64,000 bases of DNA from G020354785 sp964521285 (GCA_964521285.1 CAZFQS010000001.1:225759-289758), one strand, 5' to 3'; numbered from the stretch's first letter, positions 27,531 to 37,027 are shown. A program made the numbers and translations. The notes: generated by a model from the letters alone, not told the origin.

Positions 27531-29381
27531 ATGGCAGATATTATCCAGTTACTCCCTGATTCTGTTGCTAATCAGATAGCTGCAGGCGAAGTAATTCAAA
27601 GGCCGGCTTCAGTGGTAAAAGAATTAGTGGAAAACTCAGTTGATGCAGGCAGCACTTCAATAAAAATATATGTTAAAGACGGGGGAAGAAATCTTATACA
27701 GGTAATTGATAATGGATGCGGTATGTCGGATACTGATGCAAGGCTTGCCTTTGAAAGACATTCTACATCAAAGATAAAGAATGCTGATGATTTATTTGAA
27801 ATAAGAACAATGGGATTCAGGGGAGAAGCACTCGCTTCTATAGCAGCTGTTGCAAACGTTACATTAAAAACCAAACAATCTGATAATGATATAGGTACTT
27901 CCATCGAAATAAGCGGCTCCCAGTTCGTTAATCAAAGCCGGCAGGCATGCCCGGATGGAGTGAATATTATTGTAAAAAACCTGTTTTTTAATGTTCCTGC
28001 AAGAAGGAAATTTTTAAAAAGCAATAGCACTGAATTAAAACACATAATAAATGAATTTCAAAAAATTGCCATTGCACATCCCGATGTCGATTTCTTCCTG
28101 TCACATAATGACTCTGAAATATACAATCTGCCTAAATCAAATATCAAACAGCGAATAATTCACTTATATGGGAAATCAATAAATCAAAACCTTACAACCT
28201 TAAATACTGATACCAGCCTGGTGAAATTAAAAGGATTTATAGGTAAACCTGAATATGCAAAAAAAACTTTTGGAGAGCAGTTCTTTTTTATTAACAACCG
28301 TTATATGCGTCATCCTTATTTTCACAGGGCAGTAATGAATGCTTACGAAAAAATTTTGCAACCTGACTCTATTCCCTCGTACTTCATATTTATGGAAGCC
28401 GATCCTAAAACTATAGATATTAATATTCACCCGACAAAAACTGAGATCAAGTTTGAAGACGAACAGTCAATTTTTCAAATTATTAAGGCCGCTGTTAAAG
28501 AAGCATTGGGTAAATTTAGTATTACCCCGTCAATAGATTTTAATACTGAAGGAGTGATTGAAATTCCCCCCTTAAGGAAAGATACTGAAATCAATATTCC
28601 TGAAGTCCGCATAAATCCTGAATACAATCCATTTGAGCCCGGTAAAGACACCAAATCCTATCCTAAAGAAAAGAAGTATATCAGCGAGAAAGAATCACGC
28701 CTGAGACGAAACTGGGATAAGTTATATACCGGATTTACAAGTAGCAAAGATCATCCTGATTCTTTTAAAAAGGATGATTTACCTGAACAAAAAACACTGG
28801 AATCATCAACCCTCATTTCAATTAATAATATTTTTCAATTAAAAGGCAGGTATATTCTTACTTCCGTAAAATCGGGATTAATGATAATCGATCAGAAACG
28901 GGCACATGAGCGTATTCTTTTTGAAAAATATATTAGATCACTCGCAAATAATGCTCCCATGACCCAAAAAACACTATATCCGGAAACCGTTGAAATGGAT
29001 GCAGCAGATCATAGTGTTATTATGGAAATACTTGAAGATATTTGCTCTATCGGATTTGATATAAGTGATTTCGGCAGCAATACTATAATAATAAACGGAT
29101 GTCCCTCTGATATTCATAATCCAAACCCAAAAGAACTAATCGAAATACTAATTGAGGATTATAAAAGCACCCAGGGAGATGTTAAAGTAAATGCAAAAGA
29201 AAATATTGCAAGGTCCCTGGCAATAGCTTCAGCAATTAATTATGGTACTCCGTTAACAACAGAAGAAATGCAGGTAATAGTTGATCAGCTCTTTGCATGT
29301 GAAGAACCTAATTACTCCCCTTCAGGGAAAAAGACAATGACTATAATAAATATGGACGAGTTTGAAAAAAAGCTGAAATAA
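27531..29381 (+). CDS. mutL: DNA mismatch repair protein MutL
   Basis: The 616-residue protein has the GHKL ATPase head: IAAGEVIQRPASVVKELVEN at about 16-35, DNGCGM near 60, and GFRGEALASIAAV near 93. The transducer domain follows, with a linker (about 350-420) and a C-terminal dimerisation domain. The C-terminus shows no clear DQHAxxER endonuclease motif; the related segment reads DQKRAHERILFEKY. I also do not see the second endonuclease block, so nicking activity is uncertain. MutL links MutS mismatch recognition to strand removal. It converges with folK. Confidence 0.95.
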   Translation: MADIIQLLPDSVANQIAAGEVIQRPASVVKELVENSVDAGSTSIKIYVKDGGRNLIQVIDNGCGMSDTDARLAFERHSTSKIKNADDLFEIRTMGFRGEALASIAAVANVTLKTKQSDNDIGTSIEISGSQFVNQSRQACPDGVNIIVKNLFFNVPARRKFLKSNSTELKHIINEFQKIAIAHPDVDFFLSHNDSEIYNLPKSNIKQRIIHLYGKSINQNLTTLNTDTSLVKLKGFIGKPEYAKKTFGEQFFFINNRYMRHPYFHRAVMNAYEKILQPDSIPSYFIFMEADPKTIDINIHPTKTEIKFEDEQSIFQIIKAAVKEALGKFSITPSIDFNTEGVIEIPPLRKDTEINIPEVRINPEYNPFEPGKDTKSYPKEKKYISEKESRLRRNWDKLYTGFTSSKDHPDSFKKDDLPEQKTLESSTLISINNIFQLKGRYILTSVKSGLMIIDQKRAHERILFEKYIRSLANNAPMTQKTLYPETVEMDAADHSVIMEILEDICSIGFDISDFGSNTIIINGCPSDIHNPNPKELIEILIEDYKSTQGDVKVNAKENIARSLAIASAINYGTPLTTEEMQVIVDQLFACEEPNYSPSGKKTMTIINMDEFEKKLK

Positions 29382-29391
29382 GAATTCTTAA

Positions 29392-29886
29392 CTAATTTTT
29401 AGACTTATATTCTCTCACCCACTTCGTATCCCTGCATTCATTTTTCAATTGACTTATTGGTACTTGTAATTCAGGATGTATAAGATCTGGCTGCAGTTCG
29501 GCCATAGGAACCAATACAAACATTCTTTCCTGAATCTTCGGGTGAGGTATTATTAACTTATCAGATTTTATAACCTTATTGTTATAAAACAGAATATCAA
29601 TATCTATCACACGGGCTGCATATATACTGTTATTCCTTTTCCTGCCAGATAATTTTTCAATTTTTATTATTACTTCAAGTACTTCTTCAGGTTTTAAAGA
29701 GGTAATAACTTTTAAAACCTGATTCAGAAAATTTATTCTGTGATTAAATCCCCAGGGCTCGGTTTCATATACTGAAGACTTATTAATTATTTTTCCAATA
29801 TTTTTAGATATAAGTTCAGTGGCTTTCCGGAGATTCTTCATTCGATCTCCAAGGTTGCTCCCCAGGATTAAGTAAATATCAGGCAT
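29392..29886 (-). CDS. folK: 2-amino-4-hydroxy-6-hydroxymethyldihydropteridine pyrophosphokinase (HPPK)
   Basis: The 164-residue protein has all HPPK blocks: LGSNLGDRMKNL at about 7-18, SSVYETEPWGF at 38-48, RVIDIDILFYNN near 95 (metal-binding Asp pair) and IPHPKIQERMFVLVPMAEL near 115. It transfers pyrophosphate from ATP to the pterin in folate synthesis. The length is typical of the monofunctional enzyme. The gene is transcribed alone and converges with mutL. Confidence 0.95.
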   Translation of the reverse strand: MPDIYLILGSNLGDRMKNLRKATELISKNIGKIINKSSVYETEPWGFNHRINFLNQVLKVITSLKPEEVLEVIIKIEKLSGRKRNNSIYAARVIDIDILFYNNKVIKSDKLIIPHPKIQERMFVLVPMAELQPDLIHPELQVPISQLKNECRDTKWVREYKSKN

Positions 29887-29904
29887 AAAAAATTAAATAA
29901 TCAA

Positions 29905-29912
29905 CAAATTTA
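29905..29912 (-). promoter_or_regulatory. Putative -7 element of folK
   Basis: The minus-strand sequence TAAATTTG matches TAnnTTTG and ends about 19 bases upstream of the folK ATG, which implies a very short leader. The -33 region has no clear TTTG. Confidence 0.35.
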
Positions 29913-30021
29913 ACAATTAGGTTATTTGTAATTATTTTTATACTAAAATTTACGTATTTTTATTCCTTATCAACAAATAAAGGTTATTTCAATTACGTTA
30001 TCAATTAAAACATAAATAATT

Positions 30022-31767
30022 ATGAAAAGCTTTCTAAAATATTTACTGGCTACAATAGTAGGAGTATTTCTGGCATCTCTGGTTATGTTCTTTATTTTCC
30101 TGGGTGTTATAAGTGCTTTGATATCAATACAGGAAAAACCTGTGGAAATAAAAGATAATTCGATCTTATTGTTAAAGCTTGATGAACCTGTTTCAGACAG
30201 AAAACCATCTATTCCCTTTTTTAGTGCAAAAGCACTCGGCCTGAACCAGATTCTTACAAACATTCAAAAAGCAAAAGAAGACGAAAAAATAAAAGGTATC
30301 TATCTGGAACCATCATTCATCCCGGCAGGAATTGCAACAGTTGAGGAAATAAGGAATGCAATTCTGGATTTTAAGGAATCGGGTAAGTTTGTTATATGTC
30401 ACAGTGATTTTTATACTCAACCTTCATATTACCTGGCCACAGCTGCAGATAAGATTTATATGAATCCGGAAGGTTATTTCCCCTTAATAGGTCTAAGGGC
30501 CCAATTAATGTTCTTTAAAGGAAGCCTGGATAAATTAGGAATTAAAGCGGAAATAATAAGACACGGAAAATTTAAAAGCGCTGTTGAACCCTTAATGTAT
30601 GATAAAATGAGTGACGAAAACCGTGAACAACTAAAAACAATAATTGGATCAATATGGGACTACACTGTCTCAGAAATATCTGCGCAAAGAGGCATAGCAA
30701 AAGAAAAAATAAATTCCCTGGCTGAAAATCTTTCAGTATGGGATGCCAAATCCGCCGTTAAATATAATCTTGTTGACAGTTTAATATACAAGGACCATGT
30801 TCTGGATAAACTTAAAGAACTAACAGGAATTGAAGAATCAAAAAAATTAAATTTTGTATCATTAGCAAAATATAACAAAGTCCCTCAAGAAAGAAAGCAT
30901 AAAGGATTGGCTAAAAACAAGCTGGCAGTTATTTATGCTTCGGGTAATATTGAATTAGGTGATGAAGGGGAAGGTCAGATAAGTTCGGAAAGAATCTCCG
31001 AAGCGATCAGAAATGCCAGGATTGATTCAACAATCAAAGCAATAGTATTTAGAGTAAATTCAGGTGGAGGAGACGCTATTGCCTCAGAAGTAATATGGAG
31101 GGAACTGGCCCTGGCCAGGGAAGCAAAACCGGTAATTGCCTCGTTTGGCGATGTTGCTGCATCAGGAGGATATTATATCGCGGTCTCTGCCGATACTATT
31201 GTTGCCAGTCCGGCTACCATAACCGGCTCAATAGGTGTATTTGGAGTAATGCTTAACGTGAGAGATTTTCTGAATAATAAATTAGGCATTACTATGGATG
31301 TTGAAAAGACCAATAAATATTCAGACTTTATGTCCGGATACCGTTCAATTACGGCCACGGAAAAAGAGGTGATGCAAAATTATGTGGATAAAATATATAG
31401 TACATTTGTTACTCATGTGACTGAAGGCAGAAATATGGCTTATAATGATGTTGATAAAATTGGAGAAGGAAGAGTATGGAGCGGGATTAATGCAAAGGAA
31501 ATAGGCCTTGTAGATGTTTATGGAGGATTGTCTTCAGCTATTGATATAGCTGTTGAAAAAGCAAAGCTGGAAAAATACAGGATAGTAGAATTGCCGAAAC
31601 TTGAAGATCCCATTGAGCAGTTGATAAAAGGACTTATGGGAGATGTCAGATTATCATATCTTAAGAAGGAGCTTGGTAATTCCTATAAATATTATCATTT
31701 TCTGCAGGAAGCATTAAATCTGAACGGTATCCAGGCAAGAATGCCATATGAAATAGAAATTTACTAA
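30022..31767 (+). CDS. sppA: Signal peptide peptidase SppA (67-kDa type)
   Basis: The 581-residue membrane protease has an N-terminal transmembrane helix (about 9-35). Two tandem peptidase S49 domains follow. The general-base Lys is K185 in HGKFKSAVEPLM, and the nucleophile Ser is S381 in DVAASGGYYIAVSAD, an arrangement that matches the Escherichia coli enzyme. It degrades cleaved signal peptides in the periplasm-facing membrane. The length is typical for the two-domain type. It is the first of a run of plus-strand genes (sppA, lpxK, purine nucleoside phosphorylase, CPBP protease). Confidence 0.95.
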   Translation: MKSFLKYLLATIVGVFLASLVMFFIFLGVISALISIQEKPVEIKDNSILLLKLDEPVSDRKPSIPFFSAKALGLNQILTNIQKAKEDEKIKGIYLEPSFIPAGIATVEEIRNAILDFKESGKFVICHSDFYTQPSYYLATAADKIYMNPEGYFPLIGLRAQLMFFKGSLDKLGIKAEIIRHGKFKSAVEPLMYDKMSDENREQLKTIIGSIWDYTVSEISAQRGIAKEKINSLAENLSVWDAKSAVKYNLVDSLIYKDHVLDKLKELTGIEESKKLNFVSLAKYNKVPQERKHKGLAKNKLAVIYASGNIELGDEGEGQISSERISEAIRNARIDSTIKAIVFRVNSGGGDAIASEVIWRELALAREAKPVIASFGDVAASGGYYIAVSADTIVASPATITGSIGVFGVMLNVRDFLNNKLGITMDVEKTNKYSDFMSGYRSITATEKEVMQNYVDKIYSTFVTHVTEGRNMAYNDVDKIGEGRVWSGINAKEIGLVDVYGGLSSAIDIAVEKAKLEKYRIVELPKLEDPIEQLIKGLMGDVRLSYLKKELGNSYKYYHFLQEALNLNGIQARMPYEIEIY

Positions 31768-31848
31768 ACAGGCTAATTATTTAAATAACCATAGTATTGT
31801 TAATTAAATAATGCTTGGCCTGATTTGAAATCCTCACTTTACAATTTA

Positions 31849-31881
31849 TTACCCTGCCTGCACTATTTGGAGGCAGGGTAA
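31849..31881. repeat. Perfect 11-bp GC-rich inverted repeat upstream of lpxK
   Basis: TTACCCTGCCT (31849-31859) and AGGCAGGGTAA (31871-31881) form a perfect stem around an 11-base loop. It is far more GC-rich than its surroundings. No T-run follows on either strand, so it is not a canonical terminator. It ends 30 bases before the preferred lpxK ATG and lies 81 bases past sppA. It may separate the two messages or act in the lpxK leader. Confidence 0.7.
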
Positions 31882-31911
31882 TTATCAGGAAATGTGAATC
31901 ATAAATTCTCA

Positions 31912-33015
31912 ATGACTCTAAACAGAAGAAAAATAGCATTTATCACCTTCCCCTTGTCATTAATATATGGATTTATTGTTAGCATAAGAAATATACTTTT
32001 TGACTTAAAAATCCTTAAATCAACTGACTTTAGCATACCCGTAATTTCTGTAGGAAATATAACCGTCGGAGGAACAGGTAAAACCCCTCATATTGAATAT
32101 TTAATCAGACTTCTTTCAGATGAATTCAATATTGCTGTACTAAGCAGGGGCTACAGGAGAAGAACAAGAAATTTTATCCTGGCAAATATAAAATCCAATA
32201 GCATTGATATTGGAGATGAGCCCAAACAGCTGAAACAAAAATTTCCGGATGTTCATATTGCAGTCGATCGTAAGAGAGTCCACGGAATACGCAGGTTGTT
32301 GGAAAGTGTTGAAGACCTGAATGTAATATTACTCGATGACGCATACCAGCACAGGTATATCAAACCAGGAATGTCGATTTTACTTATCGACTTTAACCAG
32401 CCTCTATCTTCGGATCATATGCTGCCCTTCGGGAATCTGCGTGAAAGCAAACATGAGATTAGAAGAGCTGATATTGTAATCATAACCAAAACACCCAAAG
32501 CTCTGAAACCTATTGAAAGGAAAATATTAATTAAAGAATTAAAAATATTACCATCTCAGTTTCTTTACTTCACCACCTATGAGTATATGAATCCTGAACC
32601 TGTATTTACAGATAATAAAAAAAGCATAGTTTTAACCGATATAAAAAATGCCAGGCCATCAATACTTATAGTTACAGGCATAGCGCAGTCAGCTCCCCTG
32701 TTTAAATTTCTTAAGAGCTTTTCAAAGACAATTGACATGATGAAGTTCCCCGATCATCATTTCTACACTTCTGAAGATTTGATTAGAATCAAGTCCGGGT
32801 TCACCAGTCTTAATGGAAAGGTAAAATATATTTTAACCACTGAAAAAGATGCCGTTCGATTCAGAGAGATGCAAATATCAGACAATGAATTAAAATTATG
32901 CATGTACTTTGTTCCAGTCGAGGTAAAATTTCTTTATGGCGTAACAAAAAAGTTCAATAATGACATAATCAACTATGTTAAAAAAAATAAAAGAATCAAC
33001 AGGTTATATAAATAG
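31912..33015 (+). CDS. lpxK: Tetraacyldisaccharide 4'-kinase
   Basis: I choose the ATG at 31912; a GTG six codons earlier (31894) is also possible. The N-terminus MTLNRRKIAFITFPLSLIYG contains the membrane-associated helix usual for LpxK. The P-loop GGTGKT lies at about 53-58 after VISVGNI, and LLDDAYQHRYI near 138-148 holds the catalytic Asp region. The enzyme phosphorylates the lipid A precursor at the 4' position on the inner membrane, so the cell makes lipid A. The product has about 367 residues, typical for the family. The last 41 bases overlap the purine nucleoside phosphorylase gene. Confidence 0.93.
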   Translation: MTLNRRKIAFITFPLSLIYGFIVSIRNILFDLKILKSTDFSIPVISVGNITVGGTGKTPHIEYLIRLLSDEFNIAVLSRGYRRRTRNFILANIKSNSIDIGDEPKQLKQKFPDVHIAVDRKRVHGIRRLLESVEDLNVILLDDAYQHRYIKPGMSILLIDFNQPLSSDHMLPFGNLRESKHEIRRADIVIITKTPKALKPIERKILIKELKILPSQFLYFTTYEYMNPEPVFTDNKKSIVLTDIKNARPSILIVTGIAQSAPLFKFLKSFSKTIDMMKFPDHHFYTSEDLIRIKSGFTSLNGKVKYILTTEKDAVRFREMQISDNELKLCMYFVPVEVKFLYGVTKKFNNDIINYVKKNKRINRLYK

Positions 33016-33793
33016 TAAAACTGACTTGGCGCCAGCTACCGGAATAATCCTGGGAACAGGATTAGGCAATTTCATTAACAACATAGATATAAAGAATATC
33101 ATTCATTACAAAGATATCCCTAACTTCCCTGAAACAACAATAGAAAGTCATAAAGGAGTGATGGTATTTGGCACCCTTGAAAACAAACCTGTTGTTGCCA
33201 TGCAAGGCCGTTTCCATTTCTACGAGGCCTTAAAAATGAAAAAAGTCATATTTCCCGTAAGAGTTCTGAAGTTTCTGGGGATAAAATATCTTATAATTAC
33301 TAATGCTGCTGGCAGTATAAATCCGGATTTTAAAACCGGCGATTTAATGATTATTAATGATCACATCAACCTTATGCCAAATCCTCTCGCAGGAAAGCAC
33401 CATTCTGAGTTCGGGGAAAGATTTCCGGATATGAGTGAAGCTTATGATAAAGGATTAATTAATCTTGCCAATAAAATAGCATTAGAAAACAAAATTTCTA
33501 TTAAAGAAGGATGTTACGTGGCAGTTACCGGGCCAACTCTTGAAACACCAAAAGAATATCAGTTTTACACAATTGCAGGAGGAGATGCAGTAGGAATGTC
33601 AACTGTCCCGGAAGTTATAGCTGCACATCAGATGGGCATCAAATGTTTGGCCATCTCTGTAATAACTAATCCTGGTATTTCAGGTAAAGTTCAAAAATCA
33701 AGCCATACTGATATTTCAATTGAGGCTGAAAAAGCATTACCGGAATTGTCAGTAATATTAAAAAAAATAATTTGCTCTGTCCCGGAAATGTAA
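32975..33793 (+). CDS. Purine nucleoside phosphorylase, trimeric (PNP-I/MTAP) type
   Basis: The 272-residue protein has the low-molecular-mass PNP motifs: GIILGTGLGNFI at about 24-35, MQGRFHFYEAL near 80, ITNAAGSINPDF near 108, and GGDAVGMSTVPEVIAAH near 195. It splits purine nucleosides with phosphate into base and ribose 1-phosphate in the cytoplasm. The start overlaps the end of lpxK by 41 bases in another frame, suggesting translational coupling. It may use nucleosides imported by the CNT transporter at 8.4 kb. Confidence 0.93.
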   Translation: MLKKIKESTGYINSKTDLAPATGIILGTGLGNFINNIDIKNIIHYKDIPNFPETTIESHKGVMVFGTLENKPVVAMQGRFHFYEALKMKKVIFPVRVLKFLGIKYLIITNAAGSINPDFKTGDLMIINDHINLMPNPLAGKHHSEFGERFPDMSEAYDKGLINLANKIALENKISIKEGCYVAVTGPTLETPKEYQFYTIAGGDAVGMSTVPEVIAAHQMGIKCLAISVITNPGISGKVQKSSHTDISIEAEKALPELSVILKKIICSVPEM

Positions 33794-33810
33794 ACTTTTT
33801 ATACATAATT

Positions 33811-33818
33811 TAACTTTG
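33811..33818 (+). promoter_or_regulatory. Putative -7 element of the CPBP protease gene
   Basis: TAACTTTG matches TAnnTTTG and lies 23 bases before the ATG at 33841, in the 47-base gap after the phosphorylase gene. No -33 element is clear. Confidence 0.4.
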
Positions 33819-33840
33819 ATAAAAAAATAAAGTTATATCT

Positions 33841-34773
33841 ATGTTTTTTGCTGTTGCTGAAAAAGGGAGGAATGAATTCTGGAGATATTTAATCTCCATA
33901 ATTCTTATAATCACAGTAAGCTTTATCGGGCAAATACCCCTGGCATTATTCCTTGTTTCCAGAATGACCGATTTTTCTGACCTGGAGAAATTTCAGAAGG
34001 GACTTGACTTCAGTGAAATAGGTATTGATCCGAATATTGGATTACTGTTTATGCTGCTTCCTTTTGTACTTTGTTTCCTGTGCATGATTTTTATTGTTAA
34101 AGTAATACATTCAAGGCCGTTCCTTTCTGTTCTGACAGGCCATGGAAGATTTAACCGGTCAAAATTTCTTTTTGCGTTAATTATTATGTTTTTGCTGCTT
34201 TTGATTACAGAACTAGCCCTTTATATCGTTAATCCGGATAACTATGAATTAAATTTTAACCTCAGATTATTCATACCTCTTGTTATTATATCAATATTTT
34301 TATTGCCCCTGCAAACCAGCTTTGAGGAAATTTTTATGAGAGGGTATCTCATGCAGGGAATTGGTTTAATAGCAAAATACAAATGGATCCCTCTGGTAAT
34401 TACTTCTGTTGTATTCGGACTAATGCATTTAATGAATCCTGAAATCGACGAATTCGGACTATGGTTAACTATTCCATATTATATAGGTTTTGGTCTGCTA
34501 ATGGGAATTATAACCATAATGGATGATGGAATTGAAATACCACTCGGTATTCATGCAATAGTTAATATCTATGGTTCAACACTGGTTACATTTCAGGGTT
34601 CCACCATGCAAACCCCGGCTTTATTCAGGATGAAAGTATATGATCCTGTATTACTGCCGATACTGTTCATTATCATATCAATTGTATTTTTAATTATTGT
34701 AGCAAAAAAATACAAATGGCCCAGATGGGGTAAAATATTTGAGAGAATAGCTCTTAAGAATATGGATAGTTAA
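33841..34773 (+). CDS. CPBP-family intramembrane metalloprotease
   Basis: The 310-residue polytopic protein has about eight hydrophobic segments. It carries the Abi/CPBP motifs FEEIFMRGYLMQG (EExxxR, near 162-174), FGLMHLMNPE near 195 and a third motif with HAIVN near 238. CPBP proteases cleave substrates within the membrane; bacterial roles include protein maturation and bacteriocin immunity. The substrate is not evident. It is the last gene of the sppA-lpxK-phosphorylase run but may have its own promoter. Confidence 0.88.
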   Translation: MFFAVAEKGRNEFWRYLISIILIITVSFIGQIPLALFLVSRMTDFSDLEKFQKGLDFSEIGIDPNIGLLFMLLPFVLCFLCMIFIVKVIHSRPFLSVLTGHGRFNRSKFLFALIIMFLLLLITELALYIVNPDNYELNFNLRLFIPLVIISIFLLPLQTSFEEIFMRGYLMQGIGLIAKYKWIPLVITSVVFGLMHLMNPEIDEFGLWLTIPYYIGFGLLMGIITIMDDGIEIPLGIHAIVNIYGSTLVTFQGSTMQTPALFRMKVYDPVLLPILFIIISIVFLIIVAKKYKWPRWGKIFERIALKNMDS

Positions 34774-34934
34774 ATTTGATTTTTTGAAATTCATAAATAA
34801 AATGGAGTTTGTATCTTTAATTTTATTTACCCGGGAATTATAAGTGATCTGATATAATAATGGATTAAAATTGACTTCATTCTTACATTTTTTTAACTTA
34901 GTTTTTTTCTGTATCAGGATATAATTCATCCGTC

Positions 34935-35093
34935 ATGAAATTATTTAATAGATTCATAAAATGTTATCTCATTATAAGCATTTTGGTTTTTATTAATATT
35001 TCTATTTATAATCAAAACCCGCAATCCCTTTCAATTAACATTAATAATATCAGCACACCCCTATATCAGGAAAGTTATGCAAAACAGATTTAA
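34935..35093 (+). CDS. Possible small secreted peptide or decayed gene start
   Basis: This 52-codon frame starts MKLFNRFIKCYLIISILVFI, which looks like a signal peptide or single membrane helix. It continues with a short Asn/Ile-rich tail to a TAA. It lies in the otherwise empty 502-base gap between the CPBP and Fic genes. I recognise no family. It may be a real small exported peptide, the remnant of a longer gene, or chance. Nothing else in this gap is supported. Confidence 0.25.
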   Translation: MKLFNRFIKCYLIISILVFINISIYNQNPQSLSININNISTPLYQESYAKQI

Positions 35094-35275
35094 AGAGCTT
35101 GAAAGTGTATTTTTTATATTTCTGTACAATGCTCTTATTGTCTTTCTTCAAAGTTAGTTGGACATACAAACTGTGTAAAATAAATATTATTCACATAACT
35201 TTATCATTTTTAAATAGATTTCACGATTTTTAAATGTTTTTAACGTATCTTTACAATAAATAATTTTCACAAATT

Positions 35276-36844
35276 ATGTCAAATAATAAATACATTTCAC
35301 GTGATATAATTGAAAAGACCCGTTTTGCACAGGAGATAACCGTTTTTCACGGAAGACAAACACCTGAGAAAGGCACATTGGTAGGATACGGTGCTTTAAT
35401 TGATTCATTTAAGCTTTATGTCCCGTTACCATCTAAATTGGCTCTTATTAGTGAAAAACGAAGACAATATAAAACTTCTGAATGGTTAGTTTATACTCCA
35501 CGCCATAAACCATTGGATACTCTATATGGAAATCTTGTTTTCAGTCTGAAATATGAAGGAATAAATCTTCTATTTTTTAAAAAGTTATTTGAAAAAGTTG
35601 AAGAGCAGGCAATAGAAAGCCTGGTTAAGAAGGAACCATTGAGCCAATATAGACGGAAGATTTGGTTCTTGTATGAATGGCTAATGCAAAAAAAACTAAA
35701 TATTCCTGATCTAAAGGAGGGGAATTATATACCACTGATAGATGAAAATCTTCAATATTCCATTGGTAAAGGGGTCAATTCACCCCGTCATCGTATCAGG
35801 AACAACTTACCAGGTTCTGTTAATTTTTGTCCTTTGATAAATAAAACTGCCAAGCTGGAGACTTATATAAAAGAGGACCTTTCGAAAAAAACTGTTGGTT
35901 TGGTTCGGAATGTACATAATGATATTTTGCTTCGAACATCTGCATTTCTATTACTCAAAGACTCTAAGGCCTCTTTTAATATTGAGGGAGAAACACCGTC
36001 TAACAGTCGGGCAAGTCGATGGGGAAAAGTAATTGGACAGGCTGGCACCAGACCACTATCAAAAGAGGAACTTCTGCGTCTGCAGCAGATTATAATCGAA
36101 AGCAATAGGTTCATAAAGATGGGTTTGAGAACGGAAGGTGGCTATGTTGGCATAAATGATAGAAGCACTGGAGAACCTATCCCGGAGCATATATCAGCAC
36201 GGTGGCAGGATCTGGATTCTTTATTGAAAGGTTTATTGGACACTGATTCTCTTCTGGAGAATTCCCAATTTCATCCTGTTCTTACCGCTGCAATGATTGC
36301 TTTCGGTTTTGTTTTTATTCATCCGTTCGTAGACGCTAATGGAAGAATTCACCGTTATTTGATACACCATATACTTGCCAAATCAAAATTCACTCCTCAG
36401 GGAATAATTTTCCCTGTATCGGCAGCTATATTAGAACGGATTGACGACTATAGAAAGATTCTCGAGATCTATTCGCACCCTCTTCTTGATTTTATCGAAT
36501 GGAAAACTTCCCGGGACAATAATGTTGAAGTTTTGAATGAGACTGCCGATTACTATCGATATTTCGATGCGACCCCCCAGACAGAGTTCTTATTTGATTG
36601 TGTTGATTACACAATTAATAGAATCATTCCTGAAGAAATATCATATTTGCAAAAATATGATACAATGAAAGCCTGGCTGGACAACACATTTGAAATGCCC
36701 GATAATATTGTGGCCTTGTTGATTAGGTTTCTGAATCAAAACAACGGAACCTTATCCAATAAAGCCAGGAAAAAAGAATTTAATGAATTAACAAATGAGG
36801 AAATCCAAAAAATAGAAAAGCAATATAAATCATTATTTTATTAA
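35276..36844 (+). CDS. Fic-domain protein with an internal inhibitory motif
   Basis: The 522-residue cytoplasmic protein has the Fic active site HPFVDANGRIHR at 349-360 (HxFx[D/E]xNGRxxR). The catalytic His, Asp, Asn and both Arg are present, and Ala replaces the usual Gly. An inhibitory-helix motif [S/T]xxxE[G/N] is visible as SFNIEG at 233-238, upstream of the core, as in class II Fic proteins. The N-terminal about 200 residues and the C-terminal helical part (after 420) are of unknown function. Fic enzymes usually transfer AMP to target hydroxyls. No partner antitoxin gene is adjacent; inhibition is probably intramolecular. The target is unknown. Confidence 0.9.
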   Translation: MSNNKYISRDIIEKTRFAQEITVFHGRQTPEKGTLVGYGALIDSFKLYVPLPSKLALISEKRRQYKTSEWLVYTPRHKPLDTLYGNLVFSLKYEGINLLFFKKLFEKVEEQAIESLVKKEPLSQYRRKIWFLYEWLMQKKLNIPDLKEGNYIPLIDENLQYSIGKGVNSPRHRIRNNLPGSVNFCPLINKTAKLETYIKEDLSKKTVGLVRNVHNDILLRTSAFLLLKDSKASFNIEGETPSNSRASRWGKVIGQAGTRPLSKEELLRLQQIIIESNRFIKMGLRTEGGYVGINDRSTGEPIPEHISARWQDLDSLLKGLLDTDSLLENSQFHPVLTAAMIAFGFVFIHPFVDANGRIHRYLIHHILAKSKFTPQGIIFPVSAAILERIDDYRKILEIYSHPLLDFIEWKTSRDNNVEVLNETADYYRYFDATPQTEFLFDCVDYTINRIIPEEISYLQKYDTMKAWLDNTFEMPDNIVALLIRFLNQNNGTLSNKARKKEFNELTNEEIQKIEKQYKSLFY

Positions 36845-36911
36845 ATATATCCAAAATTACTCGTTTACCACTATTCGAAATTCATTTACAATTTTCGCCC
36901 TTAAATAAAAT

Positions 36912-36943
36912 ATCCTCATATGTAAAAACTTACGAGGATTTTC
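36912..36943. terminator. Hairpin terminator between the Fic gene and tRNA-Glu
   Basis: ATCCTC (36912-36917) pairs with GAGGAT (36934-36939), with a further GTAA/TTAC pairing inside. AAAAT lies before it and TTTTCTGTTT after it. It lies between convergent units (Fic on plus, tRNA-Glu on minus) and can serve both. Confidence 0.6.
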
Positions 36944-36955
36944 TGTTTGATAATG

Positions 36956-37027
36956 TAGTCCGACGGGGAATCGAACCCCGGTTACCAGGATGAAAACCTG
37001 GCGTCCTAGCCCCTAGACGACCGGACC
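36956..37027 (-). tRNA. tRNA-Glu (anticodon UUC)
   Basis: The minus strand folds into a full cloverleaf. The acceptor stem is GGTCCGG/TCGGACT, the D arm starts GTCT and ends GGAC, and the anticodon arm is CCAGG-TTTTCAT-CCTGG with anticodon TTC. The T arm is CGGGG-TTCGATT-CCCCG, and the discriminator is A. CCA is not encoded. The first and last acceptor pairs are G-U wobbles. The layout matches bacterial tRNA-Glu position by position. It stands alone with its own promoter. Confidence 0.95.

Noticed and set aside
29379..29390. 12-base palindrome TAAGAATTCTTA at the end of mutL
   Set aside because: It is short, AT-rich and has no loop or T-tract; it is likely chance.
35276..36844. A Fic/antitoxin toxin-antitoxin pair
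   Set aside because: No small antitoxin gene lies on either side, and an inhibitory motif is found within the Fic protein itself.
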